Origin: an uncultured Catenibacterium sp.
GTDB taxonomy: Bacteria > Bacillota_I > Bacilli_A > Erysipelotrichales > Coprobacillaceae
DNA length: 64,000 bases
Direction of reading: 5' to 3'
Assembly (NCBI GenBank): GCA_900540685.1
Contig: UQGS01000002.1
Span: 1-64,000 of the forward strand
The position numbers and the translations under genes are program-made. Below the pieces are notes generated by a model, which was given only the letters and a program-made list of their open reading frames with translations, ran no database searches and was not told the origin of the DNA. This document shows positions 53,569-64,000 of this stretch, piece after piece (position 1 is the first letter of the stretch; the number at the start of each line of letters is the position of its first letter).

Positions 53569-55188
53569 TTATTCTACACCAACGATGAATGAGTAAACTG
53601 GCTGTTTACCAATATGAACTTCACATTCTACATCTTCATAGTTTTCTTCAATGAAGCTTGCAGCTGCTTCCTGTTCTTCTTCTGTTACATCTTCACCACA
53701 AATAAGTGTAACGATTTCAGAATCTTCATCTACAAGATTGCTTAAAACATTCTTTAATGCTTCTAGCTTGTCTGGTACACAAGCCACAATCTTCTTTTCG
53801 CACAAAGCCATATAGTTATTTGCTTTAATTTCTAATCCATCAATTGAAGTATCCTTGATTGCGAAAGTTACCTGACCAGTCTTTACATTCGAAATAGCTT
53901 CCTTCATTTCTTCAACAGTTTCATCTAATGTTGCTTCTGGATTATACATGATTGCAGCAGATAATCCCTGAGGAATAGTCTTTGTAGGTAATACAACAAC
54001 ATCTACTTCTCCTTCTAATACTGTAGCAGCCTGCTGAGCAGTCATAACGATATTAGAGTTGTTTGGAAGAATGATGACATGCTTTGCATTAACACCCTTG
54101 ATTGCTTTTACGATATCTTCAGTAGCTGGGTTCATTGTCTGACCACCAGATACAACATGATCACAATTTAATTCAAGGAACATATCCTTAATACCATCAC
54201 CAGCAGCAACAGAAATAAGAGCCGTTTCCTTTGCAGGAGCCATTGGGATTTCTTCTTCCTTTTCTTCATCAGATACTTCAGTATTCACTACAGTGACCTT
54301 AGTGAATTCACCAAAACGAAGACCTGTATTTAAGGCATTACCAGGTTTTAATGTATCTACATTACCAATAACCTTGTTATCTTTCTGTGCTACTTCTACA
54401 TTCTTACCAGGTAAGTTCTTTAATTCATTGATGAAACCATCTAAGTTGAATGCATTCATCTTTCTTTCATCAATCTTTAATGTGAACTGTACACGATAAC
54501 CATAAGGCTTTTCTTCTTCCTGTACAATTTCCACATCACTTGCAGCACCAACATTGTCTACCTTTTCAATTACTTCACCAGCAAGAGCAGCCATGAAACC
54601 AGTTAATACTAATAATAAACCAGCTCCTCCTGAGTCAACTACACCTACTTCTTTTAATACTGGAAGAAGTTCAGGTGTATTATCTAAAGACTTTTCAGCG
54701 CTCTTTACAAAATAAGAGAACCAGTCTTCAATTTCCATATCCGGCTGTACATACTTAGCAGCTGCATCAGCAGCTTCTCTGATAACTGTTAAGATAGTAC
54801 CTTCTACTGGACGCATAACAGCCTTATAAGCCACTTTTGCACCAGAAGAGAATGCATCAGATAATTCTGTTACATTAGCAGTTTCTTTTCCCTTAAGTGA
54901 TTTAGCTACACCTCTAAAGATCTGAGAAAGGATAACACCAGAGTTCCCTCTAGCACCCATTAATAAGCCCTTAGAAAGAGTTTTAGCGATATCACCAATA
55001 GATGTATCATCAGGAAGCTTTTCTACCTGTTCAGCCCCAGAATTGAATGTAAGAGACATATTCGTACCTGTATCTCCATCTGGTACTGGGAAGACGTTTA
55101 AAGCATCTACCTCTGGATGATTATTATGTAATACGATAGCCCCGCTTAAGACCATCTGTTTAAACATTTTACCGTTAATTTCCTTCAT
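53569..55188 (-). CDS. fakA: Fatty acid kinase catalytic subunit FakA
   Basis: Cytoplasmic DAK2-domain kinase (539 residues) that phosphorylates fatty acids bound to FakB for phospholipid synthesis. DAK2 domain in 1-200 (NVFPVPDGDTGTNMSLTF holds the metal-binding aspartates; MGARGNSGVILSQIFRG the nucleotide loop), then a middle domain and the C-terminal EDD-like DUF1949/FakA region. 11 nt after asp23, as in Bacillus yloU-yloV. FakB is not in the window. Confidence 0.95.
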   Translation of the reverse strand: MKEINGKMFKQMVLSGAIVLHNNHPEVDALNVFPVPDGDTGTNMSLTFNSGAEQVEKLPDDTSIGDIAKTLSKGLLMGARGNSGVILSQIFRGVAKSLKGKETANVTELSDAFSSGAKVAYKAVMRPVEGTILTVIREAADAAAKYVQPDMEIEDWFSYFVKSAEKSLDNTPELLPVLKEVGVVDSGGAGLLLVLTGFMAALAGEVIEKVDNVGAASDVEIVQEEEKPYGYRVQFTLKIDERKMNAFNLDGFINELKNLPGKNVEVAQKDNKVIGNVDTLKPGNALNTGLRFGEFTKVTVVNTEVSDEEKEEEIPMAPAKETALISVAAGDGIKDMFLELNCDHVVSGGQTMNPATEDIVKAIKGVNAKHVIILPNNSNIVMTAQQAATVLEGEVDVVVLPTKTIPQGLSAAIMYNPEATLDETVEEMKEAISNVKTGQVTFAIKDTSIDGLEIKANNYMALCEKKIVACVPDKLEALKNVLSNLVDEDSEIVTLICGEDVTEEEQEAAASFIEENYEDVECEVHIGKQPVYSFIVGVE

Positions 55189-55199
55189 GTTCGATCCTC

Positions 55200-55553
55200 C
55201 TAGTCCATTACACGGATGCTCTGAACATAAACATTCACAGCTTCAACATCAATATCTAGAGTCTTTTCTAGTACATATTTAACTTTCTTCTGTACTTCAT
55301 ATACGATTTCAGAAATCTTCACACCGTAACCTACGATAATATAAAGATTAATAATAGAACCAGTCTGACCTTCTTCAACAACAATTCCTTTAGAATAATT
55401 ATCTTTACCTAGAAGATCATAAAAACCATCCATCATCTTCTGGCTAGCCATACCTACAACACCATAACATTCTGTTGCAGCTCCGCCACAAATAGTAGCA
55501 ATAACGTCAGTTGAAATATCTATATTTCCAAGATCAGTTGTTTTTTTAATCAT
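55200..55553 (-). CDS. Asp23/Gls24 family envelope stress protein
   Basis: A 117-residue protein of the Asp23/YloU family: NIDISTDVIATICGGAATECYGVVGMAS and the GYGVKISEIVYEVQKKVK helix-strand pattern. Co-transcribed with fakA. Role in envelope stress or alkaline shock inferred from family. Confidence 0.92.
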   Translation of the reverse strand: MIKKTTDLGNIDISTDVIATICGGAATECYGVVGMASQKMMDGFYDLLGKDNYSKGIVVEEGQTGSIINLYIIVGYGVKISEIVYEVQKKVKYVLEKTLDIDVEAVNVYVQSIRVMD

Positions 55554-55719
55554 ATTGATTCCTCCATTTTTATTCTTTTTTCATAATAGTAATTATATAT
55601 CATATACACAAACATTACAAACAAATAGGATTATAGCAAACAATAAAGATTTTTCAATCCTTATTTTGTCCATATATTCAACTTTTTTTACATTTTGTAC
55701 AATTTAATAAAAAAAATGA

Positions 55720-55748
55720 TTGATTTTTGATGAGGTAGATGGTAAGAT
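55720..55748 (+). promoter_or_regulatory. Promoter of rpmB
   Basis: TTGATT (55720-55725) and TAAGAT (55743-55748), 17 nt apart, about 40 bases upstream of the rpmB start. The remaining part of the 222-base gap is AT-rich with no other motif. Confidence 0.6.
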
Positions 55749-55787
55749 ACACGAGTATGTGAAACAAGTAAAAGGATGGTGAATTCA

Positions 55788-55973
55788 ATGTCTAGAAAAT
55801 GTCAGCTTAGCGGTAAAGGACCTATGTCTGGTAACAACCGTTCTCATGCATTAAACGCTACAAGAAGAAAGTGGAATGTTAACTTACAGAAAGCTACTGT
55901 CATCATCGATGGTAAGCCTACAAAGGTAAGAGTTTCTGCAAGACAGTTAAGAACTTTAAGAAAGAGCGCTTAA
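55788..55973 (+). CDS. rpmB: 50S ribosomal protein L28
   Basis: A 61-residue ribosomal protein: [24 protein letters not shown] is the classic start, ending [12 protein letters not shown]. Start at ATG 55788, with GGTG six bases upstream; an ATG at 55776 lies inside the ribosome site. Divergent from asp23-fakA as in many Firmicutes. Confidence 0.96.
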   Translation: MSRKCQLSGKGPMSGNNRSHALNATRRKWNVNLQKATVIIDGKPTKVRVSARQLRTLRKSA

Positions 55974-55986
55974 TCGATATAATAAT

Positions 55987-56015
55987 AGAGGCTGGTAACA
56001 GCCTCTTTTATTTTA
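55987..56015 (+). terminator. Terminator after rpmB
   Basis: An 8-bp stem (55987-55994 with 55999-56006, loop GTAA) followed by TTTATTTT. Confidence 0.88.
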
Positions 56016-56685
56016 CTATGTCTAACACTTCTATGAGTTTGTCTATTTCATATGTGACAGCTTGTGAAGTGTTTTTTTGATGTTCAGGATTAAAGTAGCA
56101 TGTATCTATTCCTGCGTTTTCTCCACCTTTTATATCACTTGTAAGTGAGTCTCCAATAATAATTGTGGTATCAGGGGCATAGTGAGTCTTTTCTTTAATA
56201 TAGTTAAAGTAAGTGAGATCAGGCTTTTCATATCCTATATCTTCTGAGATGAATATATCATCGAATAAGTCATAAAGCCCTGTACCCTTTAATTTGCCTA
56301 ACTGAGCGACTTTTGAGCCATTTGAGGCTGCATACTGCCTGCATTGTGGTTTAAGCGCCAAAATGACTTCTAAGGCATTCTCATTTAAACAATAATATGT
56401 GCCCAGTGCTTCCTGATAGTCTTTATTAAACTGTATACCATCAATAGAGACATTTAGCAATGCGAAAAAATCCTCAAAACGTTTTATCATGAGTTCATTT
56501 CTTCTTGAATGATCCTTTTCAATCATCTTCCAGCATTCTTTATTGATCTTTTTGTATTCTTCAAATTGTGCTTCTGTCATAGATACACCATACTTCTCTA
56601 GACATTTTTCCATGCTGATTCTTTCAGACATTTCAAAATTAAGAAGTGTGCCATCTATATCCCATAATATAGTCTTATATCTCAT
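56008..56685 (-). CDS. YjjG-family noncanonical pyrimidine nucleotidase (HAD)
   Basis: A 225-residue HAD hydrolase. Motif I LWDIDGTLLNF (8-18), cap inserted after it, motif II YAASNG, motif III KPDLTYFNYI and motif IV IIIGDSLTSDI. The N-terminus and cap wording fit the YjjG group that dephosphorylates noncanonical dUMP/dTMP-like nucleotides. Substrate inferred. Confidence 0.86.
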   Translation of the reverse strand: MRYKTILWDIDGTLLNFEMSERISMEKCLEKYGVSMTEAQFEEYKKINKECWKMIEKDHSRRNELMIKRFEDFFALLNVSIDGIQFNKDYQEALGTYYCLNENALEVILALKPQCRQYAASNGSKVAQLGKLKGTGLYDLFDDIFISEDIGYEKPDLTYFNYIKEKTHYAPDTTIIIGDSLTSDIKGGENAGIDTCYFNPEHQKNTSQAVTYEIDKLIEVLDIVK

Positions 56686-56708
56686 AATTTCCTCCTTATT
56701 TTATTATA

Positions 56709-56741
56709 CAAAAAAGATAGGAATAGACAATATCCCTATCT
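56709..56741 (-). terminator. Terminator after dnaJ
   Basis: An 11-bp stem with one wobble (56731-56741 with 56715-56725, loop of 5) followed by TTTTTTG on the minus strand; closes the heat-shock operon. Confidence 0.85.
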
Positions 56742-57860
56742 CTTGAATGATTTCTTGAACTGATCAAAAATAGATTCTTTTTCATCAAGTTCTTTAAGTT
56801 TTGTATAAAGGTCTTTTTCTTTCTTGCTGAGCTTCTTAGGAATAGAAACATTGACCTGAACATACTGATCACCATAAGTATCACCACGCATGTTCTTAAC
56901 ACCTTTACCCTTAAGTCTCATGACTGTACCAGTCTGAGTTCCTGCAGGAATCTTCATAGTCACATCACCATAAACAGTAGGTACTTCTACTTCGCAGCCA
57001 AGAGTTGCATCCACTGCAGAAACTGGAACTGATATAGAAATATCATTACCATTTCTCACAAAGTATTTATGTGGACGAACATAGATTTCTACATATAAGT
57101 CCCCATTAGGTCCGCCATTGACGCCACGCTGTCCTTTACCAGCGACACGTAACTGCTGATGAGAATTAATACCAGCTGGGATAGTTAATTCAACAGTGAC
57201 ATTCTTATTAATATATCCTGAACCATGACAATGTGGGCACTTATCCTTGACTACCTTACCTGTACCATGACAGTCTGGACAGACTGTTTCATTAATGATA
57301 GTACCAAATGGTGAACGCTGCTGTACTCTAATACGTCCTGTACCACCACATCTAGAACATGTATGCACATCATTAGGATTCTTCGCACCTGTACCATGAC
57401 AATGAGAACACTGTTCATCATAGTTAATCTTAAGTTCAGTCTTTTTGCCCTTGATAGCATCCATGAAATCAATTTCTATCTGAACATAACGGTCTTCACC
57501 TTTTTGTGGTCCTGTAGGTCTTCTAGAACGTGACTGTCCTCCGCCAAAGAATGAACCGAAGATATCACCAAAGTCCATATCTTCAAATCCACCAAATCCC
57601 TGGCCACCAAATCCTCCAGCACCTGCACCACCCTGTTCAAATGCTGCATGTCCATAACGGTCATAAGCGGCCTTCTTATTCTCATCAGAAAGAACTTCAT
57701 AGGCTTCATTGACTTCCTTGAACTTTTCTGCTGCATCAGGCGCCTTATTCACATCAGGGTGATATTTCTTTGCCATCTTACGATAGGCACGTTTTATTTC
57801 ATCTTTCGAAGCATCCTTGGATACACCAAGGACTTCATAGTAATCTCTCTTATCTGCCAT
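56736..57860 (-). CDS. dnaJ: Chaperone protein DnaJ
   Basis: A 374-residue J-domain co-chaperone: HPD in KKYHPDVNK (about 32), G/F-rich linker (about 75-110), four CxxCxGxG zinc repeats ([36 protein letters not shown]) and the C-terminal substrate domain. Last gene of hrcA-grpE-dnaK-dnaJ. Confidence 0.97.
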   Translation of the reverse strand: MADKRDYYEVLGVSKDASKDEIKRAYRKMAKKYHPDVNKAPDAAEKFKEVNEAYEVLSDENKKAAYDRYGHAAFEQGGAGAGGFGGQGFGGFEDMDFGDIFGSFFGGGQSRSRRPTGPQKGEDRYVQIEIDFMDAIKGKKTELKINYDEQCSHCHGTGAKNPNDVHTCSRCGGTGRIRVQQRSPFGTIINETVCPDCHGTGKVVKDKCPHCHGSGYINKNVTVELTIPAGINSHQQLRVAGKGQRGVNGGPNGDLYVEIYVRPHKYFVRNGNDISISVPVSAVDATLGCEVEVPTVYGDVTMKIPAGTQTGTVMRLKGKGVKNMRGDTYGDQYVQVNVSIPKKLSKKEKDLYTKLKELDEKESIFDQFKKSFKR

Positions 57861-57881
57861 AAATCACACCTCATTTAATAT

Positions 57882-57906
57882 AAGCCAAGGGGATTTCCCT
57901 TGGCTT
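57882..57906 (-). other. Intercistronic hairpin between dnaK and dnaJ
   Basis: A perfect 10-bp stem (57897-57906 with 57882-57891) without a T-tract on the minus strand, so more likely a processing or stability element than a full terminator. Confidence 0.5.
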
Positions 57907-57911
57907 TCTTG

Positions 57912-60295
<2,384 letters not shown>

Positions 60296-60308
60296 GGTCT
60301 CACCTCTT

Positions 60309-61331
60309 CTACTCATCATTTTCCTTGATGATTCTTTCTATATTTTCAGTAATATATTCTACAAGCGATACAACTTTCTTGTAAGGCATACGCGTTGGAC
60401 CGATTACAGAAATCGTTCCTTTGTTAGCTCCTCCTGTATCAAAAGAAGATGAAATAACAGATACGTCATCAAGTCCAGATACATTTGAATCATCACCAAT
60501 CAACACCTTGATGCCATCGTCATCTGTTGGTGCTAAGAAATTCCAATTTGACGAATTTTCAAATGCACTCACTAATTTTCTTAACTTGTTGACATCATTG
60601 TATTCTGGTTGATATAACAAATGATCTTTACCAGAGAAATATACATTGTTTCTTGCGAATTTCATAAATGCTTCTAAGAAAGCATTAAACAAGATTTCAT
60701 GTTCCTTGATTCTCGTATTGAGGATTGGCTTGACATCGTTTTCTAATTTATCTGCTACCTGATTGATTGGTGTACCTACTAGTGTATCATTCATTACTGA
60801 TACACAAGCCTGTAAATCATCTAGACTCAATGTCTCAGATAAAGTGAAAACTCGATTTTCTACATGTCCCTTATCCGTCACTATGATGGCTGTCACATTT
60901 CTTGTTCCAATTGGAACAAGTGTGATGTTCTGCAGACATTCATAGCTTGAATTAGGTCCTAGAGCAACCGCCGTCAGATCAGTCAACTGGCTTAACATTT
61001 CGCAGCTTTCTTTAATCAAACTATTTAATGATTGATGTGTATCACTAAAGATTGTTGCAACCTGATTTTTCACCTGTTCGTCGACATTTGGCTGAAGCAA
61101 AGTATTGACATAATAGTAATATCCCTTCTTAGAAGGAACACGACCAGAAGATGTATGTGTCTTCACTAGAAAGCCAAGTTCTTCAAGCTTGCTCATTTCA
61201 TTTCGGATAGTGGCGCTTGAATAAGGTAATTCATATTTTGTCATCAATAGCTTAGATCCAACAGGTTCTGCTGTTTCAATAAACTCTTCGACAATATATT
61301 TAAATATTAGCATTTGTCTTGCCGATAGCAT
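60309..61331 (-). CDS. hrcA: Heat-inducible repressor HrcA
   Basis: A 340-residue class I heat-shock repressor. Winged-helix N-terminus with RQMLIFKYIVEEFIETAEPVGS and SSATIRNEMSKLEELG, then the GAF-like region. Start at ATG 61331 (GGAGGTG nine bases upstream). It binds CIRCE sites in its own promoter and needs GroE for activity. Confidence 0.96.
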   Translation of the reverse strand: MLSARQMLIFKYIVEEFIETAEPVGSKLLMTKYELPYSSATIRNEMSKLEELGFLVKTHTSSGRVPSKKGYYYYVNTLLQPNVDEQVKNQVATIFSDTHQSLNSLIKESCEMLSQLTDLTAVALGPNSSYECLQNITLVPIGTRNVTAIIVTDKGHVENRVFTLSETLSLDDLQACVSVMNDTLVGTPINQVADKLENDVKPILNTRIKEHEILFNAFLEAFMKFARNNVYFSGKDHLLYQPEYNDVNKLRKLVSAFENSSNWNFLAPTDDDGIKVLIGDDSNVSGLDDVSVISSSFDTGGANKGTISVIGPTRMPYKKVVSLVEYITENIERIIKENDE

Positions 61332-61345
61332 CCTCAAGCACCTCC

Positions 61346-61372
61346 TTAGCACTCTTTTTCCTCTTGTGCTAG
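61346..61372. promoter_or_regulatory. CIRCE-like element, promoter-proximal
   Basis: TTAGCACTC-N9-TTGTGCTAG. The left arm is exact CIRCE; the right arm matches GAGTGCTAA at 6 of 9. It covers the 5' end of the hrcA leader. Confidence 0.75.
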
Positions 61373-61376
61373 ATTC

Positions 61377-61404
61377 ATTATACATTCTTTTTTAGCAGTG
61401 TCAA
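61377..61404 (-). promoter_or_regulatory. Heat-shock operon promoter
   Basis: Consensus TTGACA (61399-61404) and TATAAT (61377-61382), 16 nt apart on the minus strand, between two CIRCE-like sites. Confidence 0.9.
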
Positions 61405-61418
61405 GACTTTAGTGCTAG
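61392..61418. promoter_or_regulatory. Second CIRCE-like element over the -35
   Basis: TTAGCAGTG-N9-TAGTGCTAG; each arm matches CIRCE at 7 of 9. It overlaps the -35 hexamer. Confidence 0.6.
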
Positions 61419-61423
61419 TTTCT

Positions 61424-61457
61424 GCAAAAAACGGTTTCCCTTTTTTGAGAAACCGTT
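61424..61457 (-). terminator. Terminator after hemW
   Basis: A perfect 9-bp stem (61449-61457 with 61430-61438, loop of 10) followed by four or more T on the minus strand. Confidence 0.85.
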
Positions 61458-61460
61458 AAG

Positions 61461-62552
61461 CTATTCTGGCAAGAAATCTAGAAGAATGGAATTAAGAAGA
61501 TCAAGCGTATGATTTGTTTTTAAATGCTTATTTTCAATAATCAATAATTGATTTTCTAGGTTCTTAGTAAGAGCTTCTTTATATACTTCTTCTATTGAAC
61601 GATGATATCTTCTTTTAAATTCATCGAGGTCCAATCCCTCTTCTAGACGCAAGGACATCATGAGGTGATTAAACATTGTATCTTCGATTGTTTCTTTTTC
61701 TATATATATTGTATTCTTTTCCTGCAAATAATCAGTAAGACTACGCGAGTGCGAGATGAGTTCATCATCTATTTTACCAGTCGCACCTATCCCCACACCA
61801 TAATAGTTCTCATAATGCCAGTAGACTTTATTATGTTCTGATTCATGATCCCTTAACGCATAATTAGATACCTCATAACGATGAAAACCTGCATGATGAA
61901 GTGTTTCTACAATATAATCACTCCATATTCCTTCTGTTTCTTCATCAAGAGGTTCATAGTTGTCATAAAGTCTAGTATGTTCTTCTAATATAAGCGAATA
62001 ATAAGATAAATGATTGATAGGAAGTGATAAGGCAGTATTTAAGTCTTCCTTCACATCTTCTAGTGTCTGTCCTGGAAGTCCATACATGAGATCAAGAGAG
62101 ATATGCTTAAAGCCAATAGCCTTCGCATTTCTTACGACTTCTTTTGCAATATCGGAGGTGTGATAACGTTCAATTCTTTTTAATAATGTATTATTAAATG
62201 TCTGTACACCAACACTTAAGCGATTGACACCATGACTATGCATAGTTTCTAGTTTATCTAGCGTGGCTGATTCAGGATTGACTTCTATTGTATATTCAAC
62301 AGTTTCATCACCTACAAAAGGATCTATCATATTCAATAATGTCTTTAATTGATTTAAAGAAAGAGCACTCGGTGTCCCTCCTCCTATATAAATTGTTCTC
62401 ATAATATGATGAGGAAGTGCATCAAGTTCTTTCTTTAAACAGTTCAAATATTTTTCTACAAATTCTTCACGATAATACACCTTTGCGAAATCACAATAAG
62501 AACATATATGATCACAAAAAGGAATATGAATATAAAGTGCTTTAGTTTCCAT
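61461..62552 (-). CDS. hemW: Heme chaperone HemW (radical SAM)
   Basis: A 363-residue radical SAM protein once called oxygen-independent coproporphyrinogen oxidase. HIPFCDHICSYCDF (10-23) carries the CxxxCxxC motif with the extra cysteine of HemW; IGGGTPSAL and EVNPES follow. HemW inserts heme into respiratory proteins; no heme pathway gene is seen here. Two bases after holA. Confidence 0.94.
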   Translation of the reverse strand: METKALYIHIPFCDHICSYCDFAKVYYREEFVEKYLNCLKKELDALPHHIMRTIYIGGGTPSALSLNQLKTLLNMIDPFVGDETVEYTIEVNPESATLDKLETMHSHGVNRLSVGVQTFNNTLLKRIERYHTSDIAKEVVRNAKAIGFKHISLDLMYGLPGQTLEDVKEDLNTALSLPINHLSYYSLILEEHTRLYDNYEPLDEETEGIWSDYIVETLHHAGFHRYEVSNYALRDHESEHNKVYWHYENYYGVGIGATGKIDDELISHSRSLTDYLQEKNTIYIEKETIEDTMFNHLMMSLRLEEGLDLDEFKRRYHRSIEEVYKEALTKNLENQLLIIENKHLKTNHTLDLLNSILLDFLPE

Positions 62553-62553
62553 A

Positions 62554-63513
62554 TTATATCCTCATCAAGAAGAGTTCGAGTCCTCTAAACTTATCTACTG
62601 TACCAGTCTTGATAGCATAATCAAGTTCAGATAAGGCATAGAGTTTTTCCATCAGTTCAGTGATATCAAAATGAGCAGCATTTTTACGGATTGGATAGAT
62701 GGCACGTGGATTAAGACCTAGCGCTGAGGCAATATCATTATCACGATAGCCCTTCTTGCTCATAATAGAGACCTGGTAGAGATTACGCAAAGAATTCGCA
62801 ATTAAACCTATGAGTTCTAAAGGATCATGTTTTTTAGAAATCAAATCCTGATAAACACGCATTGTGTTTCTTAAATCATGATTCAATAATGCATTAGTTA
62901 ACTTGAAAACGTCCTCTTCAATACGTGGTGGTACAAGTCTTTCAACATCTTCCTTCTTTATACTATGTGTATATAAACATAGTTTTTCTACTTGATTAGA
63001 AATAGTCAAAAGATCATTACCACAACGGTCCAACAATAAAGCAAGCGCATTATCTTCAATAGAGGCATTTCTATGAACTATTGCTTCTCTAGTCGCTTTA
63101 TAAAGCTGATTGAAGGTTAGTTTCTCCATTTCATACCATTTGGCATGCTGACGTAATGACTTGACGACTTTCTTTCTTTCATCAAAGTTACGCTGATCCT
63201 GATAGATCACAAATACAGTTGAGGGATTATCATGCTCAATATAATCTAAAAACAACTTGATATCTTCATCTGTCACAAGCTTCTTTTTAGGTTTTTCTTT
63301 TGTAAGAAAAATAGGATTCTTTAAAACAACCATCTTATATTCTGTAATAAAAGGCTGTGTTAAAGCATCTTCTATGATTTCCTTCATTGGTGTTTCACCT
63401 GCGTGATAAACCATATAGTTCATATCATCACTTGTACATTGATATTTCTTCTTTAAATCCTCTAACCTTTGAGCGAGTAATAGTTTTTCTTCTCCATATA
63501 ATACAATATTCAT
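62554..63513 (-). CDS. holA: DNA polymerase III delta subunit
   Basis: A 319-residue clamp-loader subunit. N-terminal degenerate AAA+ domain (about 1-140) with FVIYQDQRNFDERKK, and an all-helical C-terminal collar (LIANSLRNLYQVSIMSKKG). Sequence divergence is usual for HolA. Upstream is comEC, the common comEC-holA order. Confidence 0.93.
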   Translation of the reverse strand: MNIVLYGEEKLLLAQRLEDLKKKYQCTSDDMNYMVYHAGETPMKEIIEDALTQPFITEYKMVVLKNPIFLTKEKPKKKLVTDEDIKLFLDYIEHDNPSTVFVIYQDQRNFDERKKVVKSLRQHAKWYEMEKLTFNQLYKATREAIVHRNASIEDNALALLLDRCGNDLLTISNQVEKLCLYTHSIKKEDVERLVPPRIEEDVFKLTNALLNHDLRNTMRVYQDLISKKHDPLELIGLIANSLRNLYQVSIMSKKGYRDNDIASALGLNPRAIYPIRKNAAHFDITELMEKLYALSELDYAIKTGTVDKFRGLELFLMRI

Positions 63514-63551
63514 AGTTCTCCATCCTTTTGTCCTATTCTACCATAGATTCA

Positions 63552-64000
63552 TTAATAACGGTAAATAAGATGTTCTCCTAAATAAGTGATAATAGAAAAG
63601 CTGCCATCAAGATCAGTACGTAATATCTTAATCTTTCTTTCCTCTAAACGTTTAATCACAATGTGAGCTGGATGTCCATAAAGATTATGTTCTCCTACAC
63701 CAATCATCGCGATACGTGGATGCACCATTTGAAAGAAAGTAACTGAAGAAGAATAGCCACTACCATGATGTGCGACCTTTAAAACATCAATATCTATTTT
63801 TCCATATTTCTTATAAAGATCTTCTTCTACATTACTTGGGATATCTCCAGTAAACAAATAAGTATAGCCTCCTGTTGTGACTAACATAACTAATGAGTTT
63901 TCATTGGTAGAAGGATAAATGACATCACTCTTAAGCATCTTGATAGTAATAAGTTTATTCTTTTCTTCTTCCTGATACGTATCAATGATGCGCTTGACTT
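63552..64000 (-). CDS. comEC: ComEC/Rec2 DNA uptake protein, 3' part only
   Basis: The C-terminal metallo-beta-lactamase-like domain of the competence channel protein: YLFTGDIPSNVEEDL, VLKVAHHGSGYSSS and GHPAHIVIKRLEE. The frame stays open to the window edge, upstream of an ATG at 63938, so the membrane domains lie beyond position 64000. An isolated MBL-fold protein is the less likely alternative. Confidence 0.85.
   Translation of the reverse strand, partial: VKRIIDTYQEEEKNKLITIKMLKSDVIYPSTNENSLVMLVTTGGYTYLFTGDIPSNVEEDLYKKYGKIDIDVLKVAHHGSGYSSSVTFFQMVHPRIAMIGVGEHNLYGHPAHIVIKRLEERKIKILRTDLDGSFSIITYLGEHLIYRY

Noticed and set aside
57251..57736. Minus-strand open frames in the second register of dnaJ
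   Set aside because: They are repetitive shadows of the G/F-rich and zinc repeats of dnaJ.

Overview
The window looks like a chromosomal segment from a low-GC, anaerobic, gut-type Firmicute. The Erysipelotrichales (Catenibacterium/Coprobacillus-like) are my best guess; this is inferred from gene content and AT-rich codon use, not proven. Support comes from the hrcA-grpE-dnaK-dnaJ operon with CIRCE-like sites, rpmB divergent from asp23-fakA, an Rnf complex, a glycyl radical enzyme, a reverse rubrerythrin, and the near absence of aerobic respiration genes. Most genes are on the minus strand. I saw no tRNA, rRNA, CRISPR array or complete insertion sequence.

Layout. 1-6.2 kb: housekeeping (tyrA, pncB, rnc, plsX, recG). 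6.2-11.7 kb: a HAD phosphatase, then a glycyl radical enzyme operon (transaldolase-type aldolase, activase, radical enzyme) preceded by an RpiR sugar-phosphate regulator and a MacB-like ABC transporter. 15.2-26.3 kb: a compact molybdenum cofactor plus labile-selenium cofactor locus (moaA, moaC, MOSC-MogA fusion, modB, modC, modA; then a MoeA-like protein, a short ModE-like regulator, a DUF3343 protein, selD, yedF, yqeB, a class V aminotransferase, and a YqeC-XdhC fusion). It matches the known 'orphan SelD' selenium-dependent molybdenum hydroxylase trait, but the hydroxylase itself is not in the window. A perfect palindrome with the architecture of the E. coli ModE operator lies just upstream of moaA.

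26.3-29.8 kb: a small foreign-looking island (GIY-YIG nuclease split by a frameshift, YkgJ-type protein, pRiA4b ORF-3-like protein, fragments of an AraC regulator and a methyltransferase) bounded by 14-bp direct repeats. 29.8-41.9 kb: an aminotransferase, RpiR regulator, PTS EIIC, EF-G paralog, ECF sigma factor with a membrane-anchored partner, C69 dipeptidase, LURP-one protein, a Toprim protein and a neurotransmitter:sodium symporter-type transporter. 41.9-48.7 kb: Gx transporter, NusG-II protein, ApbE flavin transferase and the rnfCDGEAB operon; ApbE would flavinylate RnfG and RnfD. 48.9-53.4 kb: GH1 glycosidase, HflX, a cryptic cluster of hydrophobic micropeptides, a frameshifted PTS EIIA gene and rubrerythrin. 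53.6-64 kb: fakA, asp23, rpmB, a YjjG-type phosphatase, the heat-shock operon, hemW, holA and the 3' part of comEC, which runs off the window.

Three apparent frameshifts (GIY-YIG, EIIA, first micropeptide) would each be repaired by adding one base to an A/T homopolymer. Either these are young pseudogenes or the assembly has homopolymer under-calls; raw reads would decide.
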